A DNA stretch of 64,000 nucleotides from Rhyzopertha dominica (lineage: Eukaryota > Arthropoda > Insecta > Coleoptera > Bostrichidae). Below the pieces are notes generated by a model that worked only from the letters and a program-made list of their open reading frames with translations, was not told the origin of the DNA and ran no database searches. Below are positions 34,486-45,795 of the stretch, one piece after another. The stretch is from positions 16,363,786 through 16,427,785 of the forward strand of contig QCXZ01000041.1 in assembly GCA_025024175.1 (NCBI GenBank), read 5' to 3'. Positions within the stretch are counted from its first letter, which is position 1, and every line of letters begins with the position of its first letter. The position numbers and the translations under genes are program-made.

Positions 34486-37394
34486 TTAGGATTAATTGTT
34501 ATTTTGCTTGAAACCACCAAATGCAAAAGTTTAAGTACGTTTACAAAATTATTACAACGCTAAACAGAACACTCTGTAGAACAGAAAGTCCCGTAACTAT
34601 TAATCTTAAGCATATTTGTTGAGAACTGTTCTTTTGCATAAAACCCGTGCCTGTAAAAGAATAGACAATATGTTTTACGATGAATACAAATTTCCGAATT
34701 TTGTTCGAGACATTCATTATTTGGCATCGCTTAAACTAAACTTAAACTGACCCTTCTGCAGTTAGTTGTGGTGCAAACAGCTCTACAAGGGATACCCTGT
34801 ACATTTTTATGTTTTATAGTTAAAAATTAAAATTGTAAAATCAAAATTTTAGAACAACTATGCTTATTTTTGTGTTAATTAGTAACCTTCAATTGTTTAC
34901 GAAACAATAACGATTGAAAAAAAAATTGACAGTTCTCTGTTATCGGTTTACTTCAGTTTCTTTCTAAAGCTGATCGTGTTACACAGGGCATGATATTGAT
35001 TTATAAAAAGGTATCTTTTTTGCGAAAATTTTAAATCGTTGTAAGACTTCGTAAGCATTGCTTGCATCATTCTAATGTTATAACGCTTATTGCTATTGCT
35101 CCTAAACTTTTTAAGGATTAAACATCAAGGCGTGCCACAGTAATTTAGATTTTATTAAAAAAAAACGAATCAATTAAATGCTTATACACAATGACAACTT
35201 ACAATAACTGTATTTATAAGCGACATGTATGCAAATTGGATTAATATTTAAAAAATAAGCATCAAATCAAGCGAGATTTTTAATTATATATCTGGTACAT
35301 TGGTTTTTGTTTTTGTAGCGTTTACCCAACGAATACCATTGAGCTAAAACGTTCAGCGTAATGGAGTAATTCATAACACAAGTAAATAACACAATTTCGT
35401 TTTAACATAATTAAATGTCATTGATTTGTATAAGTAAACAAGACGTAAATTACTGAAAAACTGCAAGATAAATCAAACAATAAGTTGAGTATAACCGAAA
35501 AGCTCCTGAAATGAATTTTTACCTGACGGTGCCATTGAAAACTTTCAGATTGTGTCACTTTGATTTTAGGTGTTTTTTGTTAAGTGGGTTACCTACTAGG
35601 TAAATTTCAGGTATACTTTTTTGGTGTGTACCTACGTTAGCGACCTTAATTTCAGATTTTCTCTCGTCAGGTGGGCACAGATGACACATTAATTTCATTT
35701 CCAGGTTTGACGTGAACACGCCTGATCTTCCGTTCTCTGGTACATTCAGTGAATTCTGTCGGAGAGGCACTCAATAGTCATAGTCAATAGTATTTAGAGC
35801 CTTAAGTAGGAAAGTACTTAGGTAAGGAGAATGCATATATAGGTACAACATATATACTCCTCATGCGCAGATGTTTGCAATCGTGTTTGAGAAATGCATG
35901 AATTATCATGTCGAAAAAGTGCAAAATTTACTATTTGTAAGAAACATTTCAAAATATCAGGATATCTTTGCGTTTCGTAGTATAATAGACGTAGCTGGCA
36001 AAATTATTCAACGAGTAACTATAGTCCGTTTTTTTTAAATAAAAAATAAATGTTTTTTAGGTTATTGTATGCCCTAATGGCAATGCCCACCTTAAAACTA
36101 CAGGTATATCGAAGATACTGCCTACTCACAATTATTTGTCTCAAACTAGCTGTCAAGCAACGGCTCAGGATTCATTTAATTTCAGGCGCTTTTGTTTCAG
36201 GTGAGAGCACAAGAAGCTCCCTTAAATATTTCTTGTCATGTTCGCTCGGGTATCACCCAGTTTTTTTAGGTGCCTGTGACGTCAATATCAGGTGTTAGTG
36301 TCAAATTTCAAAGGTGATAGCTAGATTTAGGTGAGAACCAGATGTCAAATTTTAGAATATGCAAAACAATGATTTCTGCTTGTTGGAATGAGAATGATTA
36401 GGACCATATTTGATTTTTTGTGAAACCGTAGCTTTATTTTTTCCAGGAAATTTCTTTCGTCAATTCCTGTACTTGCTATTGTCAAATGTCAACTTAGGTG
36501 ACAACTGGGTTTTAGATGGTTAGGATATTTATATTCGTCGTACTCTGGTGCTGCTGCTAACAGTCATATATTCATAATACTACATAAAAACATAATACTC
36601 ATAATTTTCCATGTAAAAAGAGCTAGACCTACATATTTAAAATAATAACCATATTCTGGCACATTCTCTATAAAGGTAAAATGTAGTAAAAGTGCAGTAC
36701 CAAACTTCAAGTATCTTTTCCAGGTTACAAGACAGGTAATGAACGACTTTCGAAAAACACCCTGTAAGTATTACCTACTATAAAGGCTTGCTGTTTGCTA
36801 TATATATTTTCCTCGACTGAACCGGCATCTATATAGCATTGCTTCAGATTTTCCAACTGAGTGAATTCTTTTATCTCTTTGAGCAACAAACAGGCGAACT
36901 TAAAGTGCAGCGATGTTTAGCGCTTGATATAGTTTTTCGTCTCGCTCGGTTACAACATAAATAGTGATAGGCNACGACCCGGCCGTNACGTANAAATTGA
37001 AGTCATCAATCTGCCTATTCTCCCGCGCCGCAACCCTTCGATCAATTTCCACAGCGCTAATGTATGTTATATTTTGTACCGGTTCATGTCGAGCGATTTT
37101 GGTGCGATATCATGTTATAAAACCCTTGCGCGACATGATTAATTGGCGAATAGCGAATTGATTTAGTCAAACGTTCGAAAATTACACCGAATGCTCGCCA
37201 ATTAATTGGCTGTGGAAATTTATAGGGGAGCAATGTGCGTTAAATTGATGACGAGAGCGGAAGCACACAGTGATACGCACACGGAGAGGGCACATGTGTG
37301 TTTAATTTATAGCGCTATTTAACAGATCTTTCGGATAGAGGTACAAAAGTAACTAATTTTGTGAATTATTCTGCTTTATAGCAGAGGAGATGAT
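34486..37394. other. Gene-free stretch with candidate regulatory island (36960-37290)
   Basis: 35520-36540 contains many short CAGGT/AGGTG words scattered in both directions, suggesting a decayed repeat I cannot delimit. A CAGGGTATCCC-type word near 34787 and AACACCCTGTAAG near 36765 look like isolated mariner-type element ends without partners. 36960-37290 is GC-richer and unique, with several AATTAATTGG/TTAATTGGCG homeodomain-like words, and looks like a conserved enhancer. No coding frame with a domain. Confidence 0.4.
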
Positions 37395-38232
37395 AGTCCA
37401 CATCACACAGACCTGCAGCCAAGCGACGCGCTTGCATAAAAGCAAGAGAATTTACCAGAAATGTAAACAAGGAGAATCTTGCAAGAGAAGTGAAGGACCA
37501 ACTTAAGGAATTTTACAAACATGAGAAACACGAACTACATAAAGCTATAATTTGTGCCAAGGAAAAATGTTGGAGATGTTGATGAACTACAAAATAACAT
37601 CAGGGGACAAGCGTATAGAATCGCTTGTAAAAAAAACTAAAGAAACATACTAGCAATAACAGCGATGAAAAACAGAAGAACCCAAAAAACTTTTCCCTTC
37701 ACACCCTAAAATAAACTGGATTCGACAAAATTTGAGTGCTGAAAGGTGTGTAGCTTCAACGAAGATGAATTAAGACAGGCATCAAAAAAAATTAAAAGCG
37801 GAAAGGCACCGGGTCCTGATGGCATCCCCTCTATTGTAGTAAGGAGTACAGCATTGCACGCAAGTGACTATTGTCTTGAAGTCTTTAATAGGGCATGGAG
37901 AGCGGGTGTTTTTCTCAAGGATTGAAAGACAGGACGGTTAGTTCTTGTTGAGAAACCAAAAAAGACTGCAGACTCGCCGGCTACATATAGACCGCTCTGC
38001 CTCTTGATTGAAGGCGGAAAATTATATGAACGGCTTATAAACAACAAGCTTAAAGAAGAAATAGCGAGAACAGGAGATTTAGCGGACTTCCAGTATGCAT
38101 TTAGAGAGAGGAGGTCGACTATAGATGCTCTTTCCAGAGTTAAAGAAGTGGCAGAGTTAGCGAACACGGGAGCTTTAACAGGGAGAAAATTTTGCCTCCT
38201 TATTACTCTGGATGTGAAGAACGTATTATAAA
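37395..38232 (+). pseudogene. R1-clade non-LTR retrotransposon fragment
   Basis: The plus strand encodes, in order: a linker piece EFYKHEKHELHKAIICAKEK (about 37510-37570), then after a shift VDELQNNIRGQAYRIACK (37577-37630), then RQASKKIKSGKAPGPDGIP (about 37775-37830; GKAPGPDGIP is the classic non-LTR RT motif), AWRAGVFLKD, LVLVEKPKKTADSPATYRPL, LIEGGKLYERLINNKL and DFQYAFRERRSTIDALSRV, ending LLITLDVKN where the first catalytic Asp region would continue to AFN. It stops there abruptly at 38230, so the palm and thumb are missing. A stop lies in the FLKD-KTGR segment. The style (DPWG-like linker, RERRSTIDA) fits the R1 clade. Dead fragment. Confidence 0.85.
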
Positions 38233-38339
38233 AGAAATCTACTGCAGTAAAAAGTACAAAAGAAGGAGAGTTTACTTAGCGGAAAATACTTGCAAGATAT
38301 TATTTGAAAGGTAGTATAAATGCGGAAGCTGCTGCATAC

Positions 38340-38990
38340 CTTAGGCTAAATTCATTATATCTATATTGTTTATTAAGCTCTGAAGGTCTCTATCTGTTAA
38401 AACCTTAAGGACCACATCACCCACACGCACGAACAAGTTGCCATCCGTAGACCAACAATTCTTGTCTCCAAATTTATCCACTAGCTTCTTAAGAAGTTGC
38501 AGCCGCTTTCATGTTAGATCCTTCTTCATCACAACACGTGTACCCTTAAGCTTTTTCTTATTCTGAGGACCATTTTCTTGTCCACACTACTGGTAAATCG
38601 CACAACAATTGGACGGTTTGCAGTTCCTTGTTTCTTAACCTTATGAGCAATATCTATGGCACCGGGGCCAAGAGGAACCCTTCTTCTGCTTCCTTAGGTA
38701 CTCCAAATCCTAATGTTATTAACACGAGAATACTGCTCATGGGAATCTAGTGCATCCTCAAGATCGTGACTGCGTGACTTCATATCACTTTCCAACTGAA
38801 CCACCCGTACCTCGAACGCCTTAGTAATTGTTCGTCACGAATAGATTGTCGCATCATTGTAGCCAAACTGTCCATAAATTTCTCGCTATTTAGCAGTTTT
38901 TCAAACACTTTTTCAGCAATGGAGTCCAAATCAACCGCACCCTTCCGCGTTAGTGACACTGCGCAAAAGTTAAGAAATCTACTCACAACA
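38340..38990 (-). pseudogene. Non-LTR retrotransposon ORF1 protein (coiled coil plus RRM-like)
   Basis: From an ATG at 38986 the minus strand gives LDSIAEKVFEKLLNSEKFMD, followed after a frameshift by VVQLESDMKSRSHDLEDALD and SHEQYSRVNNIRI, the coiled-coil to NN-x-R-I transition typical of non-LTR ORF1 proteins. Further on come RPIVVRFTSSVDKKMVLRIR, KKLKGTRVVMKKDLT and GNLFVRVGDVV, which fit the RNA-binding RRM-like and C-terminal domains. These proteins coat the element RNA and chaperone reverse transcription. There are stops after RIWST and after KKDLT, so it is inactive. It lies head-on against the R1-like fragment but on the opposite strand and belongs to a different element. 38991-39250 upstream is probably its 5' UTR. 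Confidence 0.75.
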
Positions 38991-39299
38991 ATGTAATTTT
39001 GAACAATTCTTTAAACAATCTAAACCTAAATGTTTCTGCAGTTTACATTGTCTTGTATTTGTTTTGTTTTGGTGAATTGCTGGTTAGGCTTCTACGAATA
39101 TTTCTAGCGATCTTTAACTGTTGGCAGCTGTTTCCTTTTTGTGCTCCTAGTTGCCATTTTGTTTCGATGAAAACCCCGAGCAGGTTTGCCTTCAGCACCC
39201 TGCTTGTTTTAATTTTATTAATTCCTTTTTTTTATTCAACCATCATGTGAGAAATTGAATTTGAAACAATTTGGGTAAATTGGTTTTATCCTCTGTGAC

Positions 39300-39440
39300 A
39301 TGCATTTCTTAAAAATTTTATATCTAATAGACTGAGGATGGCAATGATATGTTGCCGAAACTAGTATCTTGTCTTGATGTACAGACTAAATATTAAACAA
39401 CTTCATCCGTGGGTTCGACTTTGAATTTTCCCCCTACTTT
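39300..39440 (+). mobile_element. Penelope-like end with CTGAGGA...GAAAC signature
   Basis: At 39332-39361 the plus strand reads CTGAGGAT, then GGCAA, a 7-nt loop, TTGCC, then GAAAC. The GGCAA/TTGCC arms pair perfectly, giving the conserved box, stem, GAAAC layout of hammerhead-like motifs at Penelope-like termini. The consensus box would be CTGATGA. No coding part is attached. The A-rich run ATATTAAAC and a GTGGGTTCGAC segment follow. Confidence 0.55.
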
Positions 39441-39591
39441 GCCATTTTAAATCACGATGCCCACCTGGAATATTGAGGACTTCTACAGAACCAATAATTA
39501 TTGTTATTTCTTACCTTTGAAAGAAAAATAGAACCTTGAATTTCTGGAAAATCTTTATAAAGCTATCAATTTCGTGACTGTAACTTGATGT

Positions 39592-39735
39592 GCAACCTTC
39601 AGTACTATCGTGCTCAATGATGTTCAGTGATCGCCGTGCAGGTTGTAGTTTGGCAGCAATTATAAAAAAGCGGCATAAAAAATTCAGAAATCAACGCCGC
39701 CCTCGTTGCATGAATCATTTATAGAAACCCCGTAG
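39592..39735 (+). mobile_element. Partial copy of the 27183 MITE
   Basis: Matches 27408-27531 in the same orientation (CTTCAGTACTATCG, TCGCCGTGCA, AAATCAACGCCG, TGCATGAATCATTTATAGAA) and ends in the same inverted-repeat terminus followed by TA, with CCCCG for CCCTG. Carries a short internal insertion. The left half of the element is missing. Confidence 0.8.
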
Positions 39736-41954
39736 AATACCTGTATTAAAGCTAAAATACAATCAGTCACAAGAGTGGATGAAATAGATGAACTGAATTT
39801 AAACTGTCTCTGATGACAGAAGTAACATGAGGGACAAAACTTCTAAAAGAAGCAAATAGACGTGTAAATACGAGATTTATTGATGATTAAGCAAATAATA
39901 TGTATATAATAACACGCCAGGGTATTTAAATGTACGAATTGGGCTTAAACGACTAGCGCAGTAGTACTCTGTAACGGTCATTGTCGGTTGCTTTATTCAA
40001 ATTTGCGCCCGTTCTTCTGCACAATTTACATTTATTACGAATGAAATAAAAAAGAACTTTCATAATATATGGCCGGAGAAGGGATGAAGTATGTAGAGCT
40101 CCGGTTTTGTAGTATTGATTGCAGGTACGTATGCAGTTTATTATTAGAAAATACTAGGCACATAATTTAGAAAGGAAATTTTAATCAATTAAATTATTTT
40201 TGGGTAAAATGTAAAAGTAGATTTCATTTCATGTAACCTATGAATACGTTATTACGATTTCAATGCATAAAGAAGATTTCTACCCGATTTACCGTTTTTG
40301 AACACTTTTCTTCCCAATCCAGCTTGTTTGACGTTGTTATTCCGAATTTCGTCGGCGAACTTGGTTTGATTACTAGTCACCACCATCATTTTACCGGAGG
40401 GAAAGACGCCACCTCACGCAAAATCCTCGTCGCAGACTGATACGACGGCCACTTACAAACAGAAATACAACACGGCCACGATTCGATCGGCCAGGTCGTC
40501 CAATAAGGGAGGATTTGAAAAATACATGCTTCATCATGTATTAAAGGGTTCGAGTGGGTTTACCGAGGCTATTCATAATGCGGTTAGTATCGACCAACTA
40601 CTATTTTCGGAAACTTCCTTCCGAGTGAAAGCAATATGGAAGGAACCTAAATATTAATTCTGGGGTAATACAGCTAACAAGGTTTCTTATGTGGATCAAT
40701 AACAATACTAACTATTTAACATACCACAATGTTCAAACCATCGCTATGTTTAATTGATCAGCAGGTNAAAACACANAAATTCAATTTTATTTACAATAAA
40801 GATATAAGTGATAAATAAGGAACTTTCTTTTTTTAATGAGTACGTGGATAAGGAATTCGTGCTGGTACGATATTTGACAACTACAAGTTTAAACAACTTA
40901 CTGTCCAAAATGGAATGTATGTCAGTCCATTTGTCACATGGCCATAAGATGTAAATAGTTAAACGAGTAAAGCACTTCGATAGAGAAAAATTACGCAAAC
41001 GATAGCAAATAACTGGGTGTTTTAAAATTTTTTGTTGACTATGTATATAGAACGCACTGTTTCTCCATAAAAATCAACTACATCTAAGGAAAAAATTATT
41101 ATTTATATATGGTTTTCAAACTGCAGCACCTTAAAATTTAAATATACACCCTCCAGCCCAACGCGACGACAAACATTTCGCGCGACGCATGAAGTACGAT
41201 TATATGAAAATAGAGACATATCTTTGTCAATCCATTAGGCAATATAAAATTATGACGGAGGCTGGGTAAGTGGTGTTTTGTATCGCAATGCAACATTTCT
41301 GTTAGCACTCCTAAAACAAAACATTGAATATAAACTTCTGACACATAGTTTGCTGCAGCTTTAATCTATTGTTCGAATTTTATTTTCACTTTGTCTTAGG
41401 TACACAAATTGAGTCACGTCTAACTGCTCTTAGTCGAACTTGACACTTTGTAACGTCTTTGAAAGGAATGCAAATTTTGTTGTAGAAGTTTAGGATAGAA
41501 TAAAACAACTTGTCGCAATGTTTAGACTTTTTATCGTGTCTTCTTTAGGTGACAAATTCTTGCTTCTTCTGTTTTAGCGGACATCTACAAGAAAAGCAAC
41601 ATTTATGTTGTTGGTCATACATAGTGCGTGCACGAAAGAAGCTGCACCTTAGGAATGTAACATTGTTCACAATTTGAACGAAGCGAACCGCACGGCTGGT
41701 CCGAATTAACAAATTTATTCGCCGGGCTAGTCTGAAATTGCGACCATAAATAGAGGGCAAGCCAATCTTCTATCCTGGTGCGCACATACTGACATCACCA
41801 CGTTTTGACGTATGTCAGCTACACGGATAACTACTAATAATAAGGACTCACGATCTTTTGCATCTTTCATGCTACAAGAGTAGATAATAGAGGTTCTAAA
41901 TCTGACCGGTTGGTGGCGGCAGCTTAAGGGTGTGTGATTAAAACAATTCAAAAA
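39736..41954. other. Gene-free stretch; GC-richer patches at 40280-40560 and 41540-41780
   Basis: 40280-40560 contains two diverged CGGCCA-type words and a plus-strand frame without domain. 41130-41200 and 41540-41780 are moderately GC-rich with short minus-strand frames (68-74 codons) and no domain. Single Ns near 40767 and 40776. Nothing assignable. Confidence 0.4.
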
Positions 41955-42218
41955 ATAAATATGTGCTGGTACATGAGTTTGTTATTCTTATATGACGATA
42001 AGCATTGTTATCACACGGTAATTTTATACCTACTTGTGACATTAAAGTGAATGGTTGGTTTTGCAGTTTTATTACTTGAAATGAAAATTAAACCTAGCGT
42101 TTAGAAATTGTGTCACAATGCCGTTGATCATGATGAAAATTCATCCACCCGTCATGTGGCACCGCCTATCGGCAATCCGTAAGAATTTTCTCGTAGAAAT
42201 AGGAACGCTACAGAATCG
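41955..42218 (+). repeat. Dispersed repeat, copy B
   Basis: Same family and orientation as 4848-5130; shares ACGATAAGCATTGTTAT, CGGTAATTTTATAC, ACTTGAAATGAAAAT and GCCTATCGGCAAT in order. Ends at a GGAACGCTACAG block. Noncoding. Confidence 0.7.
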
Positions 42219-42489
42219 GCCATAACATATTCTTCGGGAAGTTATCTGTCGTCAGCACTATGGTGTATCGCAAAAATTTTCAACCAATGATATTATGTAC
42301 AGAATATCACTCTCAATTCTATCGACCTAAACAAAAATATCTAGATTTAAACGAGCTTATCATCCTGAGATTCAGGAATTAGTAGCGCAAACCAGATAAA
42401 GTAGTAAATTACTCTGGTTGATTAAAACATTTTTGTACTCTTACCAGTGCCTTTAAAGCAACCCTTAAAAATTAAACTTCAAAAATACG

Positions 42490-42637
42490 ACACGGATCAC
42501 ACGGATCAAATTTGACCCGAGTTTTATCCGCGGTCGTTGCTATAGCAACACCAATCAGAACGCAGGATGGATGACGTTGCTAGGCAACGGATTAAAAACT
42601 CGGATTAACTTTGACACACGTCTGTGCAACCGGCCAN
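42490..42637. mobile_element. Inverted-repeat MITE carrying two X-box-like palindromes
   Basis: The left half (ATCAAATTTGACCCGAGTTT ... ATCCG) is mirrored by the right half (CGGATTAAAAACTCGG ... CTTTGACACA). Each arm ends inward in an X-box-like palindrome: GTTGCTATAGCAAC at 42536-42549 and GTTGCTAGGCAAC at 42576-42588, separated by CCAATCAGAACGC (a CCAAT box). GTTGCTATAGCAAC closely fits the RFX X-box consensus GTNRCC(N0-3)RGYAAC in its dyad form. Outer boundaries are approximate; a GGTTGCACAGAC end is seen on the right (minus strand). No target duplication found. Confidence 0.65.
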
Positions 42638-42639
42638 TA

Positions 42640-44432
42640 ATGATACAGAGATGGCGTTGGAAACTAATATCTGTATACCGCGGCTAAAACTGAAGGCTAC
42701 GAGTCTGTAGATCGAAAGACAGAGTTCCATTTGGCATTCATTCATTCATTCATTTGGCAAATAATACGGGCTACAACAGAAATCCGGAGATGTGTTTATA
42801 TCGAGTCATAAAGTAGCTGGACCACCCACATAATGGCCATAGGGACTTGGAGCAAGCTTCTCACATAAAAAGGCCATCTTATGCAAGATATCACGGCCAG
42901 TTTGGACCCGGACAACCCTTAAACGCGGCGTAAAACCTAGACGACCCGTCTGATTGACACGGACTTCTGGAACACCCCCATACACTTAACAAAGCCACTT
43001 CTCGTGCATGCTTCCACGACAATGTATGCATCTGCTAAAAAGGACGTAAATATACAACTTGAGGACCTTATAAGCATCATCTGGTACAAGTCAAAGTCAA
43101 GCAGGAGGACCCGTAGCACCCCACCCATCTAGGTTGCAAGCTTTTAGACATACATTTTTAGCTGCAACTTTCAAACTTGCAATTTTTTTAGCTTGCAGTT
43201 ATACTAAATACAATTAGGTAGCTTGGAAACAAGCTGATTGAACGTATGTTTTTTTTTCTCACTTGATTTATCACATAACTCTGACGATCGTTTCGATCAA
43301 ATGAGGTCATTGTCAAAGAGATAACAGCGTTATACTAAACTCAGATGTGCAGAATTTTGTTTACGTCTCCTTTTTTTACAGGAGTTGTAAAGTACAATTG
43401 TAAAATCTCTCGCCTGGGTTTTGAAGGCCGACTTTATAATTTCAGCAATATCAAAGGCGTACTGGACGTGGGAATTTCTATTTGTGTATTTGCCAAATGT
43501 TTTTTCTGATGCTGAGCTTTTTTAATTTCCAAAAATTCTAAATGGTTTAGTTTTTTACCTTTCCTTTCGCAATGTAAAACTTTGACGTCATATTTATCGA
43601 AGTGATGGTTATTTTTTATGCAATGGTCAGCAAAACCTGTTGTGCTTTTGCTTGAATTTATATTCGCTACATGTTCTTTAATTCTGTTTTAATAGCTCTA
43701 CCTGATTGTCCTATGTATATCATGTCACATTGCATGCATTTTATTTGGTTAATGCCGTTTTTGTTCAATTTATTCGGCTTATTGTTAACTAGAAGACCTC
43801 CCAAATTGCACCTATTAACCTCTATTGTTTTTATTCCGAGCCTGTTCAGCCTATTTTTAACACAAATACGAATTCCTTTGACATAATTTACTGCGGAAAA
43901 TGTTAGCATTGTACAGCGTTCTTTGTATTCTAACTTTATACCGCTTTGTAAGTATTTGGTCCACAATTTTTGTGTTATATCCATTGTTAAAGGCTATTTG
44001 TTTAATTGTCGTGAATTGTTTTTCGAACTTTATTTTCTAAAATGTGGGATAGTTTCGAAAAGAATTGACGACAATTAAACAAATAGCCTTTAACAAAGGA
44101 TATGACACAAAAATAGTGGACCAAATACTTGAAATCCATTCAACATATTATACTAAATACATTTTTACAACGCTGACCTTTCATATGTCCTTTGGTGATA
44201 TTTACTTGTCATTAGCATCCTTAAATATTTTGTAATAATCAAACGTTTCTTTTATCATTGTCTAAAAGCTATACCTACTGTTTTTAATAGACAAAACCGT
44301 AGTTCGCGGCTCAGATGCAGCTCTAGTTTTACTTCCCAAATTGTGACATCTGTTAACTGTTGCTACCTTTTCAGTTTATGGTTTAACCACGGTACAGATA
44401 TCAGTTTCGAACGCCATCTCTGTATCCTTAGG
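42640..44432. mobile_element. Head-to-head Penelope-like composite
   Basis: Three nested symmetries are visible. The outermost sequences, 42642-42705 (plus) and 44371-44430 (minus), are inverted copies of a TACAGAGATGGCGTT...GAAACT end signature followed by ATCTGTA. Inside, 43948-44025 and 44062-44135 are near-perfect inverted copies (AACAAATAGCCTTTAACAA and ATACTT blocks), so the two Penelope fragments meet head to head at about 44040. The left fragment on the minus strand encodes a nuclease region; the right fragment is short. A minus-strand element-end signature (GATCGAAACGATCGTCAG) lies at about 43281-43298. Confidence 0.7.
43560..43984 (-). pseudogene. Penelope-like GIY-YIG endonuclease region
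   Basis: A minus-strand open frame of 105 codons (43984 to 43667) encodes the segment before and into the nuclease: KYLQSGIKLEYKERC, then VNRCNLGGLLVNNKPNKL, then IKCMQCDMIYIGQSGRAIKT. The C-x2-C followed by YIGQSGRA is the GIY-YIG core of Penelope-like elements, the DNA-nicking nuclease that works with the reverse transcriptase. After KTELKNM the frame breaks but H-C/N-H-like sequence (DHCIKNNHHFDKY, 43580-43630) continues in another frame, as expected for the rest of the domain. The reverse transcriptase is missing. Not functional. Confidence 0.82.
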
Positions 44433-45678
44433 AGTATAAAAATGAAGCATAATTTATAAAAGTTTCTTAAATAGTTTTTTAAGTATTTTTATTTTTTCAG
44501 AAAAAGGTTTAATATTTTTTTTACAAAAAGCCTAGCAAAATTATTTAATAAGTGCACAACAATTTTATTATTTGTGCAAGATCATTTTTGACCCAAACAG
44601 GCGCCAACCAAAGTTGGCAAGGCAAGTCTATAATACTTAAAAACCATTACACTGAAAGTTGGCACTTCATCTTACTTGTTGGCAAAGAGAAGGGCACATG
44701 GAGCTCTTTCTTTAGTGTCCCAACATTGTCATTTTATTTGATGTAGCGCGGACGTAGCAAGTATCTGTCGAAATAGTAAAATTACAAATCCTATAATTTC
44801 CCTAACAATAATCGACTCTAATGCAAAATATTCAAAATACTCGAGTTCGTCCGCCGTAAGCCAAAAGCTAAATGACGCGAGAATTTTCCCTTTAACCGGG
44901 GAAACCGCAACTTTCAAAATCAATTCACACTTCATTAAGTCGCTGGTGGCAAGAAACTCTTGGCGATGTTCAAATTCAGTTTGTAATCGAAAGTTCGCGC
45001 TAGAGACAGCGTGCTTTATCCGCCTAAATCAGTATACAATGGCCAGATTTGATTAAATACAAAGGGAAGCCCGGCTACGTAAAAAGAAAATCCATTCTGG
45101 CGATACAATGCGTCGTTTATGTCTCCTCATCAGGGGCAGAATAAAGGATTTTTACGGGGCATAATAGAATTTTTAGGACGCAAAAGCAAATACTCTGGAC
45201 AGGTATTATTCAGGGGCTTTTTAGGATTTGCCGTGAAACTCGGCTATTAAAAGTTTCAGAGCTAAATGGGAACTAAATGGACAATTAATTTCTCTTGCAA
45301 CGATGCCCCCGCTCGCAGCAATTACATCAATTAAGTTGCGCACTGCGTACTGAGTTTGAAGAGATAATGAGAAGGTGGAAAAAGCAAAAAAAAAATGTAG
45401 GGGGATAAAGCAACAGCACCTCTAGATAGTTAGGAAGCATTAGCAATATTCAAAATATTTGTCGTCAATATAAGTAAAGGATATATATAAATATTTATTA
45501 TTAAAGCTGTTGGAGTAGGTATACCGGTGGAAGGTTGTCTGAACACATCAGGAATTAATCACACACAAAATTATTGCATGTTCTTTGAAGTTCAATGCAA
45601 TAAACAACTTACATTAGTGCGTATTCGATTAATATAACAATATATAAATTGTGTCCTCAATAGCTCGTGAAAAAAATT
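44433..45678. other. Gene-free; conserved-looking island at 44940-45360
   Basis: 44940-45360 is unique, GC-richer and stop-containing in every frame, with ATTAATT- and CAATTAA-type words (45285-45340). This profile fits a conserved noncoding enhancer better than an exon. The rest is AT-rich. Confidence 0.4.
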
Positions 45679-45795
45679 AAACTGGCATTTGTATTCTTTA
45701 TTTTAAGCTAAAATCAACTCTGTAATTAAGGTGTTGTAATGGTTTCTGAGTTGATTTCAGCTAACATCAACTTTAACAACAGTTAGAAAACGGAT
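45679..45795. mobile_element. Small inverted-repeat element, family of 49256
   Basis: TTTATTTTAAGCTAAAATCA on the left is mirrored by GATTTCAGCTAACATCAACT on the right, in the same arrangement and order as the element at 49256-49377. Central sequence differs. Ends are degraded and no target duplication is seen. Confidence 0.55.

Noticed and set aside
34760..34990. Mariner-type MITE between CAGGGTATCCC-like and ACACAGGGCATG words
   Set aside because: The two words do not form an inverted pair and there is no TA duplication on both sides.
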